DNA from: DATEDA01 sp963744255
Lineage (GTDB): Bacteria; Pseudomonadota; Gammaproteobacteria; Burkholderiales; SG8-39
NCBI GenBank assembly: GCA_963744255.1
Contig: CAVUSZ010000042.1
Span: 79,883 to 143,882, forward strand
DNA: 64,000 bases
Direction of reading: 5' to 3'
Numbering within the stretch: position 1 is the first letter of the stretch; every line of letters begins with the position of its first letter. This document shows, in pieces, positions 1-8,652 of this stretch. The position numbers were made by a program, and so were the translations under genes. The notes beneath the pieces were generated by a model. It worked only from the letters and a program-made list of their open reading frames with translations. It was not told where the DNA came from and did not search any database.

Positions 1-1433
1 AGGAGGTCGAGCGCCGCACCAGCGATCTCATCGCGCAGCAACGCCGCGAGCTTCGCGGTGTCGCACTCGTCTGCGCGCTCGGCCCAGATCGCGGCCAGTG
101 CGGCCCGGCGCGCGGTCACGACCGCCGCCACTTCCGCGTGCCAAAACGGCGGATGCTCGCTTTCCGTCCATTGGCCGCGGCCGCGTCCGTAGTGGGCAAC
201 GGCGAGGTAGCGAAGCAGCGCGGACGCGAAGAATCCGTCGAGAAACTCGTCGCTCCAGCGCACCGCGGTTTCGGACGTGCCGCGCACGAGGTTGTAGCCG
301 CGCGCCAGGCCGGCCGCGCCGAGCGCGCCGACCAGGCCGCCGGTCAGGAGCCCGGCGCCGAAGGTGAGCCCGCCCGCGGCGAGATCGGCCGCGAGTCCCG
401 AGAGCGCGCCCGAGACGAGCCCGCCGAGCATCGCCGCCTTGCCCTCGCTCGCGCGTGCGGCGATCGCGAAGTCCCCGGCCAGTCGCGCCAGCACCTCGGC
501 CGCCGCGCGGCCTTCGAGCCGGTGGATCCCGATCAGGCGGTCGGTCGTCGCGCGAACGTCGCCGTCGAGCCGCTCGGCGAGCCGCGCCATCGCGCGCTCC
601 TTCGCACTCGCCTCGCCGTCGCGGCCGATGCCGAGCGCCGCGCCGAGCTCCCGCAGCTGCGCCCGCACGCCCTGCTCGACGATCGCCTCGCGATCGCACG
701 CTGCGCGGGCGAGCTGGCCGCCGAGCCCGTCCATCGAAGCGTCGAACTCGTCCATCCGGCGCGCCTGCCAGGCGGCGGCAAGCCGCTCGAACGCCGGCCG
801 CTTCGCCTCGGGCAGCACCGCCTCGACCGCGCGGAGCAGCACCATCTCCTGGACCCAGCAGCGGGCGAACGCATCGAGCGCGAGAACGTCGCGCACCACG
901 GCGTGCCGCGCGACATGTGCCCGCCAGCGGTCGGTCTCGGCCTGCTCGACGGCTCTCGGGCGCGGGGCGCCAGCCTGGTTGAGGAGCACGAGCGCGGGCT
1001 TGCCGATCCACTCGAGGATCTGCATCTCGGGCGCGACATATCCGGCATCGCCGGGATCCTCCACGGTGCTGACGAGATAGAGCACGACGTCCGCGTGCTC
1101 GCGCACGTTCCGCACCGCCTGCTGACTTGACCAGAGCGGCCGGTCGCGCCACCGATCCCACACCTGGCTGAGAAACCAGCCGATGGGGTTGCCGGAGAGC
1201 TTCAGGCGTCGCGCGAGCCGCGCGCTGTCGCCGAAGCCCGGCGTGTCCCAGAGACGGAGCGCGTCGCCCTCGGCTGTACCGATCATCATGTGCGCCTCGG
1301 CGTCGGCGGTGACGTGCGGCGCATCGGCCACCTCGCCGATGTTCTGCGCCAGCAGCGTTCGCGCGAGCGTCGTCTTGCCCACGTTCGTGTGCGAGATGAG
1401 GCTGAGGTCGATCGTGCGCTCGTCGCCGCTCAT
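1..1433 (-). CDS. DUF3482-type GTPase, 3' end outside window
   Basis: An open frame starts at an ATG at 1433 and runs off the left edge without a stop, giving at least 477 residues. The N-terminus holds a P-loop variant, SHTNVGKTTLART, about 12 residues in. A G3 motif DTPGFGD follows near residue 60 and a hydrophobic strand ending in LLNQAG near residue 150, where the G4 motif would normally lie. This pattern, together with the DUF2868 partner directly upstream, matches the DUF3482 GTPases of Betaproteobacteria, whose role is unknown. Its start codon shares one base with the stop of the partner (TGATG), so the two are almost certainly co-translated. A membrane-linked regulatory GTPase is an inference. 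Confidence 0.8.
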   Translation of the reverse strand, partial: MSGDERTIDLSLISHTNVGKTTLARTLLAQNIGEVADAPHVTADAEAHMMIGTAEGDALRLWDTPGFGDSARLARRLKLSGNPIGWFLSQVWDRWRDRPLWSSQQAVRNVREHADVVLYLVSTVEDPGDAGYVAPEMQILEWIGKPALVLLNQAGAPRPRAVEQAETDRWRAHVARHAVVRDVLALDAFARCWVQEMVLLRAVEAVLPEAKRPAFERLAAAWQARRMDEFDASMDGLGGQLARAACDREAIVEQGVRAQLRELGAALGIGRDGEASAKERAMARLAERLDGDVRATTDRLIGIHRLEGRAAAEVLARLAGDFAIAARASEGKAAMLGGLVSGALSGLAADLAAGGLTFGAGLLTGGLVGALGAAGLARGYNLVRGTSETAVRWSDEFLDGFFASALLRYLAVAHYGRGRGQWTESEHPPFWHAEVAAVVTARRAALAAIWAERADECDTAKLAALLRDEIAGAALDL

Positions 1434-2893
1434 CAATCCGCGTCCGCGCGGAGCCCACGCTCGATCGCGGCCTCCGCCGCGGCGAGATCGGGTGCTTCGA
1501 GGTCGACGAACACCGGCTCGAGCCGACGGGCCGCCAGCAGATCGCGCCACGCGGTCCGGCGCTCCTCGAGCCGCACCGGCTGCTGGGCGAAGCGCTTGCG
1601 GAAACCGGATTCGTCGAGGATCACGGCGAGCGGCGTGCCGCGTTTCACCTGCGCGGCGACGGCAGCGACGAACGCGCCATGGTTCTCGGGCTCGGGCGTG
1701 GCCGCGAGCGCGTACACGATGGCGACGAGCGCGAGCGGCTCCGGCGGGACGAGCGCCTCCGGCAGCGTCTCCTCTGCGCCCCACGCGACGAGCGGCGCCA
1801 CGCTGAGCTGGGCGCCCGTCCCGAAGACGCGCGCAGCGATCGACTGCAGGCCGAGCACCGCCTGGGGTGGCAGCTGGTAGCTGTACGGCACGATGCGCAC
1901 GCGCGCCACCTCGCTGCGGACCTGGCGCGCAAGCCGCTGGTAGTAGGGATCATCGAGGCGAAGCGGGAAATGCGCCGTGAGTCTGCGCTCGACGAGCCAC
2001 GTCCCCATGCCGAGGATGAAGCGCGGCGCGAGCACGACGAGCGCGACGGTCGCGGCGTAGAGGTGGATCCACGGCGCGGCGTTCTCGCCCGTGCCGCCGC
2101 CTTCGAACCGGATCGCCTCGAGCCCCGGGACGTCGGAGATCGGGATACCGGTCAGCGCGGAAGCCGGGCCGAGGACGAACGAAAGCACGGCGTACACCAC
2201 TTCGGGGTCGAGGAACGTGCTTTCCCAGCCGGCGCGGTACTCGAGGACGAGGCCGCGCACATACAACCCGACGATCGCGCCGAGCGCGAATGCAAGCGCG
2301 GCGAAGTGGAGGCAGCGCCCCACGCGTGCCGCGGCAAGCGGCGCGCTCGCCCGGGCCCAATCGCCGAAGAACCGGGCAAGAACGGCGGCAACCACCGGCT
2401 CCTTCGATGAGCGTTCGACTGGAACGGCGCGGCCGATCCGGCCCACGACCCGTGCGAGGGGCCCGAGCGAGCGGCCGCGCTCGGCGGCGAGCCCCCAGAG
2501 GCCGCGCAACACGATGATGGCGTACACGGCGATGTTCCACGCGAGCAGCGTAAGCAGCGGAAACGCGAGGATGTTCACGCGCTTCGAGGGCCCGAGCTGA
2601 TCGGCGACGACGCCGAGCGCGAACGCGACCATCGCGAGCGCCGGGCCGAGCCAGGTCCGCCATCGTACGGCGCGAAGCGCCCGCGCGAAGGCCGGCTGCC
2701 GGCTGTGCAGCCGCTCGAACGCGAGCGACGCGCGGCGCGCGATGTACGACGCGGGCGAGGCGTCGCCCCCGACGACCTCCGCCGCGGCTCGGCTCGCCCA
2801 CGCGCGGTCCTCATCCGACCAGAGCGTGCGGGCGTCGTCGGTGGTCTCGACCGCCCGGACCAACACGACTTCGCGCGCCGCGGCTTCGTTCAT
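1433..2893 (-). CDS. DUF2868 membrane protein
   Basis: A 486-residue protein. I chose the ATG at 2893 (MNEAAAREV) because the sequence upstream of it looks non-coding and the family usually starts here. Four hydrophobic segments are visible: two close together around residues 80-140, one near 205-230 and one near 285-310. A long soluble C-terminal part follows. DUF2868 proteins are regularly encoded immediately before a DUF3482 GTPase, as here. Function is unknown; a membrane anchor or receptor for the GTPase is a reasonable guess. Its ATG overlaps the stop of a short upstream remnant frame by four bases. Confidence 0.8.
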   Translation of the reverse strand: MNEAAAREVVLVRAVETTDDARTLWSDEDRAWASRAAAEVVGGDASPASYIARRASLAFERLHSRQPAFARALRAVRWRTWLGPALAMVAFALGVVADQLGPSKRVNILAFPLLTLLAWNIAVYAIIVLRGLWGLAAERGRSLGPLARVVGRIGRAVPVERSSKEPVVAAVLARFFGDWARASAPLAAARVGRCLHFAALAFALGAIVGLYVRGLVLEYRAGWESTFLDPEVVYAVLSFVLGPASALTGIPISDVPGLEAIRFEGGGTGENAAPWIHLYAATVALVVLAPRFILGMGTWLVERRLTAHFPLRLDDPYYQRLARQVRSEVARVRIVPYSYQLPPQAVLGLQSIAARVFGTGAQLSVAPLVAWGAEETLPEALVPPEPLALVAIVYALAATPEPENHGAFVAAVAAQVKRGTPLAVILDESGFRKRFAQQPVRLEERRTAWRDLLAARRLEPVFVDLEAPDLAAAEAAIERGLRADAD

Positions 2894-3021
2894 ACCCGCG
2901 GTGGCGGTACCGTGGCCTGACAGGTTCTTCGCCACCGCGCCCACGGTGCGCGGAATTCCGCTTGCAGGAACACTGCGCCAACGAGCTTGACGGCCTGCAA
3001 GACCTCCGACAGCGCGTTCAT
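2890..3021 (-). pseudogene. N-terminal remnant of an AraC-type (cupin) regulator
   Basis: A 43-codon frame with a G-rich ribosome-binding stretch before its ATG. Its first 28 residues (MNALSEVLQAVKLVGAVF and onward to APWA) resemble the N-terminus of AraC-family regulators with a cupin sensor domain, which typically begin MD-LSDVLR-VRLTGAVFF. The rest is basic filler with no family likeness, and the DNA-binding domain is absent. It reads as the 5' end of a regulator gene whose remaining ~800 bp were deleted. The assignment rests on recalled family sequence only. Confidence 0.4.
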
Positions 3022-3135
3022 CCGCCCCCCCCCGGTCGGCGTCGCGAATAGGAATTCCGGACGGTCGGCTAGGACCCGCGCCTGGCGAGTCGCTATGCTG
3101 CGAGCAATCATCCACCACCCCATTGCGGAGGGATT

Positions 3136-3504
3136 ATGGCCGATCAAACGAGGGAACTCGTCGTCCTGATGACGAAGGGCACCGACCACGAGCTGTCGTC
3201 GGTGGGATTCACGATCGCGAACGGCGGCATGACCGCCGGACTGAAGGTGTCGGTCTTTCTCACCAGCGCGGCGGTCGATCTGGTCCGCAGGCGCGCAGTC
3301 GACACGACCCAGGTGAACCCGCTCGAACCGCTGAAGGCCCTCATCGAGGATTTCCTGCGGCGTGGCGGCACGCTCTGGGCCTGCACCCCCTGCGTGAAGG
3401 CGCGCGGCTACACGCAGGAGGACCTCATCGAGGGCGCAGTCATCGCCGGCTCGAGCGTCCTCCACGAGCGGATCAAGTCGGGTGCCGCGACGCTCTCCTT
3501 TTGA
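3136..3504 (+). CDS. DsrE family protein
   Basis: A 122-residue protein with a clear GGAGGG ribosome-binding site 8 bases before its ATG. The fold signature of DsrE/F-like small sulfur-relay proteins is visible: an N-terminal strand ELVVLMTKGTDHE, a helix, then KVSVFLTSAAVDLV. The segment GGTLWACTPCVKARGY carries a CTPC pair near residue 83, at the place where related proteins keep the sulfur-carrying cysteine. No other sulfur genes are adjacent, so a role in sulfur transfer or a generic DsrE-like function cannot be separated. Confidence 0.8.
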   Translation: MADQTRELVVLMTKGTDHELSSVGFTIANGGMTAGLKVSVFLTSAAVDLVRRRAVDTTQVNPLEPLKALIEDFLRRGGTLWACTPCVKARGYTQEDLIEGAVIAGSSVLHERIKSGAATLSF

Positions 3505-3573
3505 CGCACCGCGCCGTCGGCCCCGTGCATGCTGATTCGGGGTGACGCGCAACGGCTGAATGCCGTCGGCCGG

Positions 3574-4458
3574 CTACTCGAGCTCATCGATGTTCCGCGG
3601 CCAGCTCTTGTGCAGGAGGCGGGAAAGCGCGCGGTCGGCGAGCACCCTGCCCCCAGTCTGGCACCGCGCGCAGTAGTTCGTCTCGTTCTCGGCGTAACGG
3701 ATCCGCTGCACAGGCGCGCCGCAAACCGGGCACGGTTTGCCGAAGCGCCCGTGCACCGCCATCGCGGCGCGGAACGCGGTGACCTTTTCCGGGAAATCGC
3801 CGCCCGCCTCGGCGCGCAGTCGATCGGTCCACGCAACGAGCGTCGCGCGCGTCGCTTCGAACAGTAGGGCGACCGCGTCGTCGTCGAGGCTCGAGGTCAT
3901 CGCGACCGGCGACAGCCGGGCCCGGTGCAGGATCTCGTCCGAATACGCGTTCCCGACGCCGCTGAAAAGCCGCGGATCGGCGAGCGCGCGCTTGAGCGTG
4001 TGGTTCTCCGACTTGAGACGCTGCGCAAACGCGGCGAGGTCGACCTGGAGCACTTCCAGGCCGCCCGCGTCGAACCCCTTCAGCGCGGCCTCGCCCTGCA
4101 CGAGGTGCATCGATGCGCGGCGCTTCGTTCCTGCCTCGGTGAACGCGGCCGAGCCGTCGGCGAAGTCGAGCACCGCCAGCGTGATCCGTCCGGGCGGCGC
4201 CGCGCCCGGCGAGAGCCAGCGCAGCCGGCCGGCGACCATCAGGTGGATGACCAGGAAGAGCTCGCCCTCGAGGGCGAGGACGATCCGCTTGCCGATGCGA
4301 CGAACGCCAAGGACGCGTTTGCACTCGGCTGACGCGATCGGCGGCACCGCAGTGCGGAGGATGAAGGGAGAGAGCAGCCGCACGCGATCGAGCGTCCGCC
4401 CGACCACGCGCCGTTCGAGCGCTTCGATGTAGACGACTACGTCGGGTAGTTCGGGCAT
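3574..4458 (-). CDS. Fpg/Nei family DNA glycosylase (second copy)
   Basis: A 294-residue protein beginning MPELPDVVVY; Pro2 and Glu3 are the catalytic nucleophile and general acid of the family. A C-terminal zinc finger CPVCGAPV...NYCARCQ is complete, with the conserved N-terminal helix-two-turn-helix segment before it. The middle motif HLMVAGRLRW differs from the HLGMSGSL form of the canonical MutM encoded at 12013. This is therefore a divergent paralog, probably excising oxidised bases with a different preference. It is about 25 residues longer than the canonical copy. Convergent with the DsrE gene upstream on the plus strand. Confidence 0.85.
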   Translation of the reverse strand: MPELPDVVVYIEALERRVVGRTLDRVRLLSPFILRTAVPPIASAECKRVLGVRRIGKRIVLALEGELFLVIHLMVAGRLRWLSPGAAPPGRITLAVLDFADGSAAFTEAGTKRRASMHLVQGEAALKGFDAGGLEVLQVDLAAFAQRLKSENHTLKRALADPRLFSGVGNAYSDEILHRARLSPVAMTSSLDDDAVALLFEATRATLVAWTDRLRAEAGGDFPEKVTAFRAAMAVHGRFGKPCPVCGAPVQRIRYAENETNYCARCQTGGRVLADRALSRLLHKSWPRNIDELE

Positions 4459-4809
4459 CCGACGCAGCGCCTAGGGACACCGTACTTCTCCCCGCCGCGC
4501 AGCGGGTCCCGCGGCGCAAGCACTTGGCGGCGCGTAAGACGCCGCTCATGCTCAGCCAGCCGCTCCGCACCTAAGCCAGAGCTCCGGGCAACATGTCTAC
4601 TCATCAAGAAAGAGCGAACGTTGTCGAGTGCATCCACTTGGGCGAGGTACACGTCCATGATGCCGAATTGGGTAGACAAGCGTTTCTCGTTTAACTGTTT
4701 CGAGGACATCTTCCCGCGCGATGCGGCCCCTGGCCCAGCGCATCGCCCACCACTCAGAAATTCGCGCCTTGCCCCTCCGGGCGATCACCAAGGAATTGAG
4801 AACCGGCGA
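4459..4809 (-). other. 351 bp without a recognisable gene, lower GC
   Basis: Between the Fpg-like gene and ychF. The stretch 4590-4720 is visibly poorer in G+C than everything around it. Minus-strand frames here can be translated (one begins MSSKQLNEKRLSTQFGIMD at 4709) but I recognise no family, and the frames overlap one another. The composition suggests foreign or decayed DNA, perhaps the tail of a lost gene. No terminator or RNA gene is evident. Confidence 0.35.
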
Positions 4810-5904
4810 CTAGACGTTGAACCGGAAGTAGATGACATCGCCGTCGCGGACGACGTACTCCTTGCCCTCGAGCCGCATCTTCCCCGCCTCCTTCGCGCCG
4901 AGCTCGCCCTTGCCGGCGATGTAGTCGTCGTACGCGATCACCTCGGCACGGATGAAGCCGCGCTCGAAGTCGGTGTGGATCGCGCCGGCCGCCTGAGGCG
5001 CGGTCGCGCCGACGGTCACCGTCCACGCGCGCACCTCCTTCGGGCCGGCGGTGAAGAAGGTCTGCAGGCCGAGCAGCGCGTAGCCGGCGCGAATCACGCG
5101 GTTCAGCCCCGGCTCGGCGAGCCCCATGTCGGCGAGGAAAACCTGCTTGTCCTCGTCGCTCATGTCGGCGATCTCCGCCTCGAGAGCGGCGCAGATCGCG
5201 ACCACCGGCGCGCTCTCCGCCCGCGCGTGCGCCTCGATCCGTGCGAGCAGCGGGTTGCTAGTAAAGCCCTTGTCCGCAACGTTCGCCACGTACATCGTCG
5301 GCTTCATCGTCAGCAGGAAGAGCGGCCGAAGCACTGCGAGCTCCTCCTTCGAGAGATCGACCGTGCGTGCGGGCCTCGCCTCGTTCAGCGCCGGCTGCAC
5401 CTTCTCGAGTACCGCGACGAGGCGCTGCGCGTCCTTGTCCCCGCCCGACCGGGCGACTTTCGCATAGCGCGCCAGCTGCTTGTCCACGGTCGCGAGGTCG
5501 GCGAGCGCGAGCTCGGTGTTGATCGTCTCGATGTCCGCGACCGAGTCGACCTTGCCCGCGACGTGCACCACGTTGTCGTCCTCGAAGCAGCGTACGACGT
5601 GCGCGATCGCATCGGTCTCGCGGATGTTGGCGAGGAACTGGTTGCCGAGCCCCTCGCCCTTCGAGGCGCCCGCCACCAGCCCGGCGATGTCGACGAACTC
5701 GACGGTCGCCGGCGTCACCTTCTGCGGTTTCGCGATCGCCGCGATGGTCGCGAGCCGCGGGTCGTGCACCTCGACGATGCCGACGTTCGGATCGATCGTG
5801 CAGAAGGGATAGTTCTCCGCCGCGATCCCCGCCTTGGTGAGCGCGTTGAAGAGCGTGGACTTGCCGACGTTCGGCAGGCCGACGATGCCACAGCCGAGGC
5901 TCAC
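4810..5904 (-). CDS. ychF: redox-regulated ATPase/GTPase YchF
   Basis: A 364-residue Obg-like P-loop protein of full length. The G1 motif GLPNVGKST lies at residues 8-16, G3 as DIAG near 72, and a C-terminal TGS domain ends in the hallmark RLEGKEYVVRDGDVIYFRFNV segment. YchF binds the ribosome and hydrolyses ATP. Its ATG overlaps the stop of pth by four bases (ATGA), the usual pth-ychF arrangement in proteobacteria, so expression is coupled. Confidence 0.97.
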   Translation of the reverse strand: MSLGCGIVGLPNVGKSTLFNALTKAGIAAENYPFCTIDPNVGIVEVHDPRLATIAAIAKPQKVTPATVEFVDIAGLVAGASKGEGLGNQFLANIRETDAIAHVVRCFEDDNVVHVAGKVDSVADIETINTELALADLATVDKQLARYAKVARSGGDKDAQRLVAVLEKVQPALNEARPARTVDLSKEELAVLRPLFLLTMKPTMYVANVADKGFTSNPLLARIEAHARAESAPVVAICAALEAEIADMSDEDKQVFLADMGLAEPGLNRVIRAGYALLGLQTFFTAGPKEVRAWTVTVGATAPQAAGAIHTDFERGFIRAEVIAYDDYIAGKGELGAKEAGKMRLEGKEYVVRDGDVIYFRFNV

Positions 5905-6506
5905 GGCGCCGTTCCGCCGACCGGTGGCTCGTCGGCCGGCGGCTTCCTCGTGTGCAGCTTCATCGTCGCTGCCTGCAGGTCGCCCGACAGGATCAGGGGC
6001 GAAACGTCGAGACTGCGCTCGATCGACTCGTCGATCAGCGCGCGGTCGTCAGGCGAAGGCGGGGTCAGCACGTAACCGGCCACCAGGTCCTTGTCGCCGG
6101 GATGGCCGATGCCGATTCGCAGCCGCCAGAACCCGTGCGAGCCGAGTTGCGCCGCGACGTCCTGCAAGCCGTTGTGGCCGGCGACGCCGCCGCCGAGCTT
6201 GAGCTTCACCGTGCCCGGCGGGAAATCGAGCTCGTCGTGCGCGACGAGCACTTCATCGGGCTGGATCTTGTAGAAGCGCGCGAGCGCGCCGACCGCCCGG
6301 CCGGAGAGGTTCATGTAGGTCTGCGGCATGACCAGCCAGATGTCACCCGGGAGCCGAGCGGTGTGGGCGTGGTACTTCGGTTCGGCGCGAAAACTCGCGC
6401 GCTCGCGCGCGGCGAGGCGCTCGGCGAACCAGAACCCCGCGTTGTGGCGGTCGCGCTCGTGCCTGCGGCCAGGATTGCCCAGCCCCGCGATGAGTTTGAT
6501 GGCCAT
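5901..6506 (-). CDS. pth: peptidyl-tRNA hydrolase
   Basis: A 201-residue cytoplasmic enzyme that releases peptides from prematurely dropped peptidyl-tRNA. Visible family motifs are GLGNPG at residues 8-13, catalytic His21 in RHNAGF, and the HDELDFPPG loop with the catalytic-site Asp near residue 94. Another conserved stretch is GGGVAGHNGLQD, where the asparagine binds substrate. It sits in a run with rplY and prs upstream and ychF downstream. Confidence 0.97.
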   Translation of the reverse strand: MAIKLIAGLGNPGRRHERDRHNAGFWFAERLAARERASFRAEPKYHAHTARLPGDIWLVMPQTYMNLSGRAVGALARFYKIQPDEVLVAHDELDFPPGTVKLKLGGGVAGHNGLQDVAAQLGSHGFWRLRIGIGHPGDKDLVAGYVLTPPSPDDRALIDESIERSLDVSPLILSGDLQAATMKLHTRKPPADEPPVGGTAP

Positions 6507-6642
6507 ACGGCGAGCGCGCCGGAAATGAGGGGTGGCTTGCGACAGGGCGCGTGAACACCCCGCGCAAGGGTGTAGCGCGCGCGGGCGGTCGAAAAGGAAG
6601 CGCGGCGGTGAACCGCCGCGCCCCGTCGCTTGCGCAAGCTCC

Positions 6643-7371
6643 TTACTTCTTGTCGCCCTTCTCCGCCTTGGCCGGCTTCTCGGCCTTCTCGGGCTTCGCC
6701 GGGGCGGCGGCCTCCGCGGTCTCCGGCTGCTGCTTCGCCGCCGGCACCTGCGACGCCGGCACGACCTCGGCCACGGCCGCGGCCTCTTCCTCTTCCGTCG
6801 GCGCCGCCTTTGGTAGGGACGCGGAGGCGACCACCGGGTTATCGCCGCGATGCAGGACCGGCGTCACGCCCGGCGGGAAGGTGAGGTCCTTCACGTGGAT
6901 CGAGTGGCCGACGGTGATCTTCGACAGGTCGACCTCGATGAACTCCGGGAGATCCTTCGGCAGGCAGGTGATCTCGATCTCGTTCATGACGTGGTTGATC
7001 ACCGCGCCCGCCTCTTTCACCGCCGGTGCCAGCTCGGCATGCACGAAGTGCAGCGGCACCCTCACGTGGATCTTCTGGTCCGCGCGCACGCGCTGGAAGT
7101 CGACGTGCTGCACCTGCGGCTTCCAGGGATGCATGTTGATCGCACGCAGCAGCACCTGCTGCTTCTGCCCCTCGAGGCTGAGCGTGATGATCGAGGCGTG
7201 GAACGCCTCCCGCCGCGACTGCAGGTAGAGCTCGTTGTGGTCGAGCTCGATCGTGAGGGGCGGCTCGGTGCCGCCATACAGGATGCCGGGGACCCGGCCG
7301 GCGCGGCGCAGGCGGCGGCTCGCACCCGTTCCCTGCGCGGCGCGCTTGTTCGCGCTGATCTCGATTTGCAT
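6643..7371 (-). CDS. rplY: 50S ribosomal protein L25/CTC
   Basis: A 242-residue long-form L25 with the TL5/CTC domain. The ATG at 7371 (MQIEISANKRAAQGTGASR) gives the expected N-terminus; sequence upstream is intergenic. Residues 1-95 form the 5S rRNA-binding L25 domain, residues ~100-190 the CTC beta domain. The last ~50 residues are a low-complexity Ala/Glu/Lys/Pro tail, common in Betaproteobacteria. It follows prs by 61 bases and precedes pth. Confidence 0.95.
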   Translation of the reverse strand: MQIEISANKRAAQGTGASRRLRRAGRVPGILYGGTEPPLTIELDHNELYLQSRREAFHASIITLSLEGQKQQVLLRAINMHPWKPQVQHVDFQRVRADQKIHVRVPLHFVHAELAPAVKEAGAVINHVMNEIEITCLPKDLPEFIEVDLSKITVGHSIHVKDLTFPPGVTPVLHRGDNPVVASASLPKAAPTEEEEAAAVAEVVPASQVPAAKQQPETAEAAAPAKPEKAEKPAKAEKGDKK

Positions 7372-7432
7372 GACGCACTCCAGTGTTGTCGGCGAGCCCG
7401 CGACCAGGCGCCGCCAGTTTGAGAAGACTTCC

Positions 7433-8383
7433 CTATTCCATGAACAGCGAGGATACGGAGTCCTCGTTCGAGATCCGCAGGATCGTCTCGGCGAGCAGGC
7501 CCGCCACCGAGAGCACCCGGATCTTCTTGCACGCCTGCGCGTCGGCCCGCAGCGGGATCGTGTCGGTGACAACCACCTCGTCGAGCGACGAATCCGCGAT
7601 CCGCTGCACCGCGCTGCCCGAGAGCACGGCGTGCGTACAGTACGCTAGTACGCGCGCCGCGCCCTGCTCCTTCAGCGCATCGGCGGCGCGGCACAGCGTG
7701 TTCGCGGTGTCGACGATGTCGTCCATGATCACGCAGGTGCGGCCCTCGACCTCGCCGATGATGTTCATCACCTCCGACACGTTCGGGCGCGGCCGGCGCT
7801 TGTCGATGATCGCGAGGTCGGACTCGAGCCGCTTCGCGAGCGCTCGCGCCCGCACGACACCCCCGACGTCGGGCGAGACCACGATCACGTTCTCGTAGTG
7901 GTGCTTCCAAACGTCGCCAAGCAGCACCGGTGCGGCGTAGATGTTGTCAACCGGCACGTCGAAGAACCCCTGGATCTGGTCGGCGTGCAGGTCCATCGTC
8001 AACACCCGGTCGACGCCGACCGCGGCGAGCATGTTCGCGACGAGCTTCGCGCTGATCGCGACGCGCGCCGAGCTCGGACGGCGGTCCTGACGCGCGTAGC
8101 CGTAGTACGGCATCGCCGCGGTGATCCGCCCTGCCGACGCACGCCGCAGCGCGTCGACCATGATCAGGAGCTCCATCAGGTTGTCGTTGGTCGGCGTACA
8201 CGTTGACTGCAACACGAACACGTCCTTGCCCCGGACGTTTTCGAAGATCTCCACCATCACCTCGCCGTCGGAGAACTTGCCGACGACCGCGTGGCCGATC
8301 GGGATGTTAAGGCGCTTGACGACGTTGTGCGCGAGGAGCGGATTCGCGTTCCCCGTGAACACCACCAGGTTCTCGTAGGCCAT
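7433..8383 (-). CDS. prs: ribose-phosphate pyrophosphokinase
   Basis: A 316-residue enzyme that makes PRPP from ribose-5-phosphate and ATP for nucleotide, histidine and tryptophan synthesis. The start is the ATG at 8383 (MAYENLVVFTGNANP), matching family length. The catalytic flexible loop YYGYARQDRRPSSARVAIS lies near residue 100 and the PRPP-binding loop VIMDDIVDTANT near residue 215. A hairpin and U-run lie just upstream, ending the tRNA-Gln transcript, so prs may have its own promoter. Confidence 0.97.
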   Translation of the reverse strand: MAYENLVVFTGNANPLLAHNVVKRLNIPIGHAVVGKFSDGEVMVEIFENVRGKDVFVLQSTCTPTNDNLMELLIMVDALRRASAGRITAAMPYYGYARQDRRPSSARVAISAKLVANMLAAVGVDRVLTMDLHADQIQGFFDVPVDNIYAAPVLLGDVWKHHYENVIVVSPDVGGVVRARALAKRLESDLAIIDKRRPRPNVSEVMNIIGEVEGRTCVIMDDIVDTANTLCRAADALKEQGAARVLAYCTHAVLSGSAVQRIADSSLDEVVVTDTIPLRADAQACKKIRVLSVAGLLAETILRISNEDSVSSLFME

Positions 8384-8490
8384 CGCCCGCGCTCTCAGCG
8401 TCCCGTCTTGCGCTCGCGGCGTCGCTACGCCGGAACCTGCGAGCGCGCTTCCGGCGCGCGGCAAGGGTGCTTGCGCCGCGCGCGGTCCAT

Positions 8491-8527
8491 CAAAAAACAA
8501 GAACAGCCGCAAGCCAGCTTGCGGCTG
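8491..8527 (-). terminator. Rho-independent terminator after tRNA-Gln
   Basis: A perfect 11-bp inverted repeat (CAGCCGCAAGC / GCTTGCGGCTG, 8504-8527) with a 2-base spacer. On the minus strand it is followed by TTCTTGTTTTTTG. It lies ~40 bases after the tRNA 3' end and ~110 bases before prs, so it ends the tRNA transcript. A second small hairpin (CCGATCG / CGATCGG) lies between it and the tRNA. Confidence 0.85.
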
Positions 8528-8565
8528 CCGACTCGCTTCCGTCCGATCGCTACGCGATCGGAAAT

Positions 8566-8642
8566 TGGCTGGGGAGGAAGGATTCGAACCCTCGCATGGC
8601 GGAATCAAAATCCGCTGCCTTAACCAGCTTGGCTACTCCCCA
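8566..8642 (-). tRNA. tRNA-Gln (UUG)
   Basis: A complete 77-nt cloverleaf. The acceptor stem pairs TGGGGAG with CTCCCCA, and the discriminator base is G, typical of tRNA-Gln. The anticodon loop TTTTGAT gives anticodon UUG. The T-loop GGTTCGAATCC is canonical and the 3' CCA is encoded. Its position between ispE and prs is the standard betaproteobacterial arrangement. Confidence 0.97.
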
Positions 8643-8652
8643 CCCGTACTCG

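Noticed and set aside
28..1458. A 476-codon Arg/Ala-rich frame on the minus strand
   Set aside because: It is the out-of-frame shadow of the DUF3482 GTPase; the real frame one base over has a P-loop and DTPG motif and runs off the window edge.
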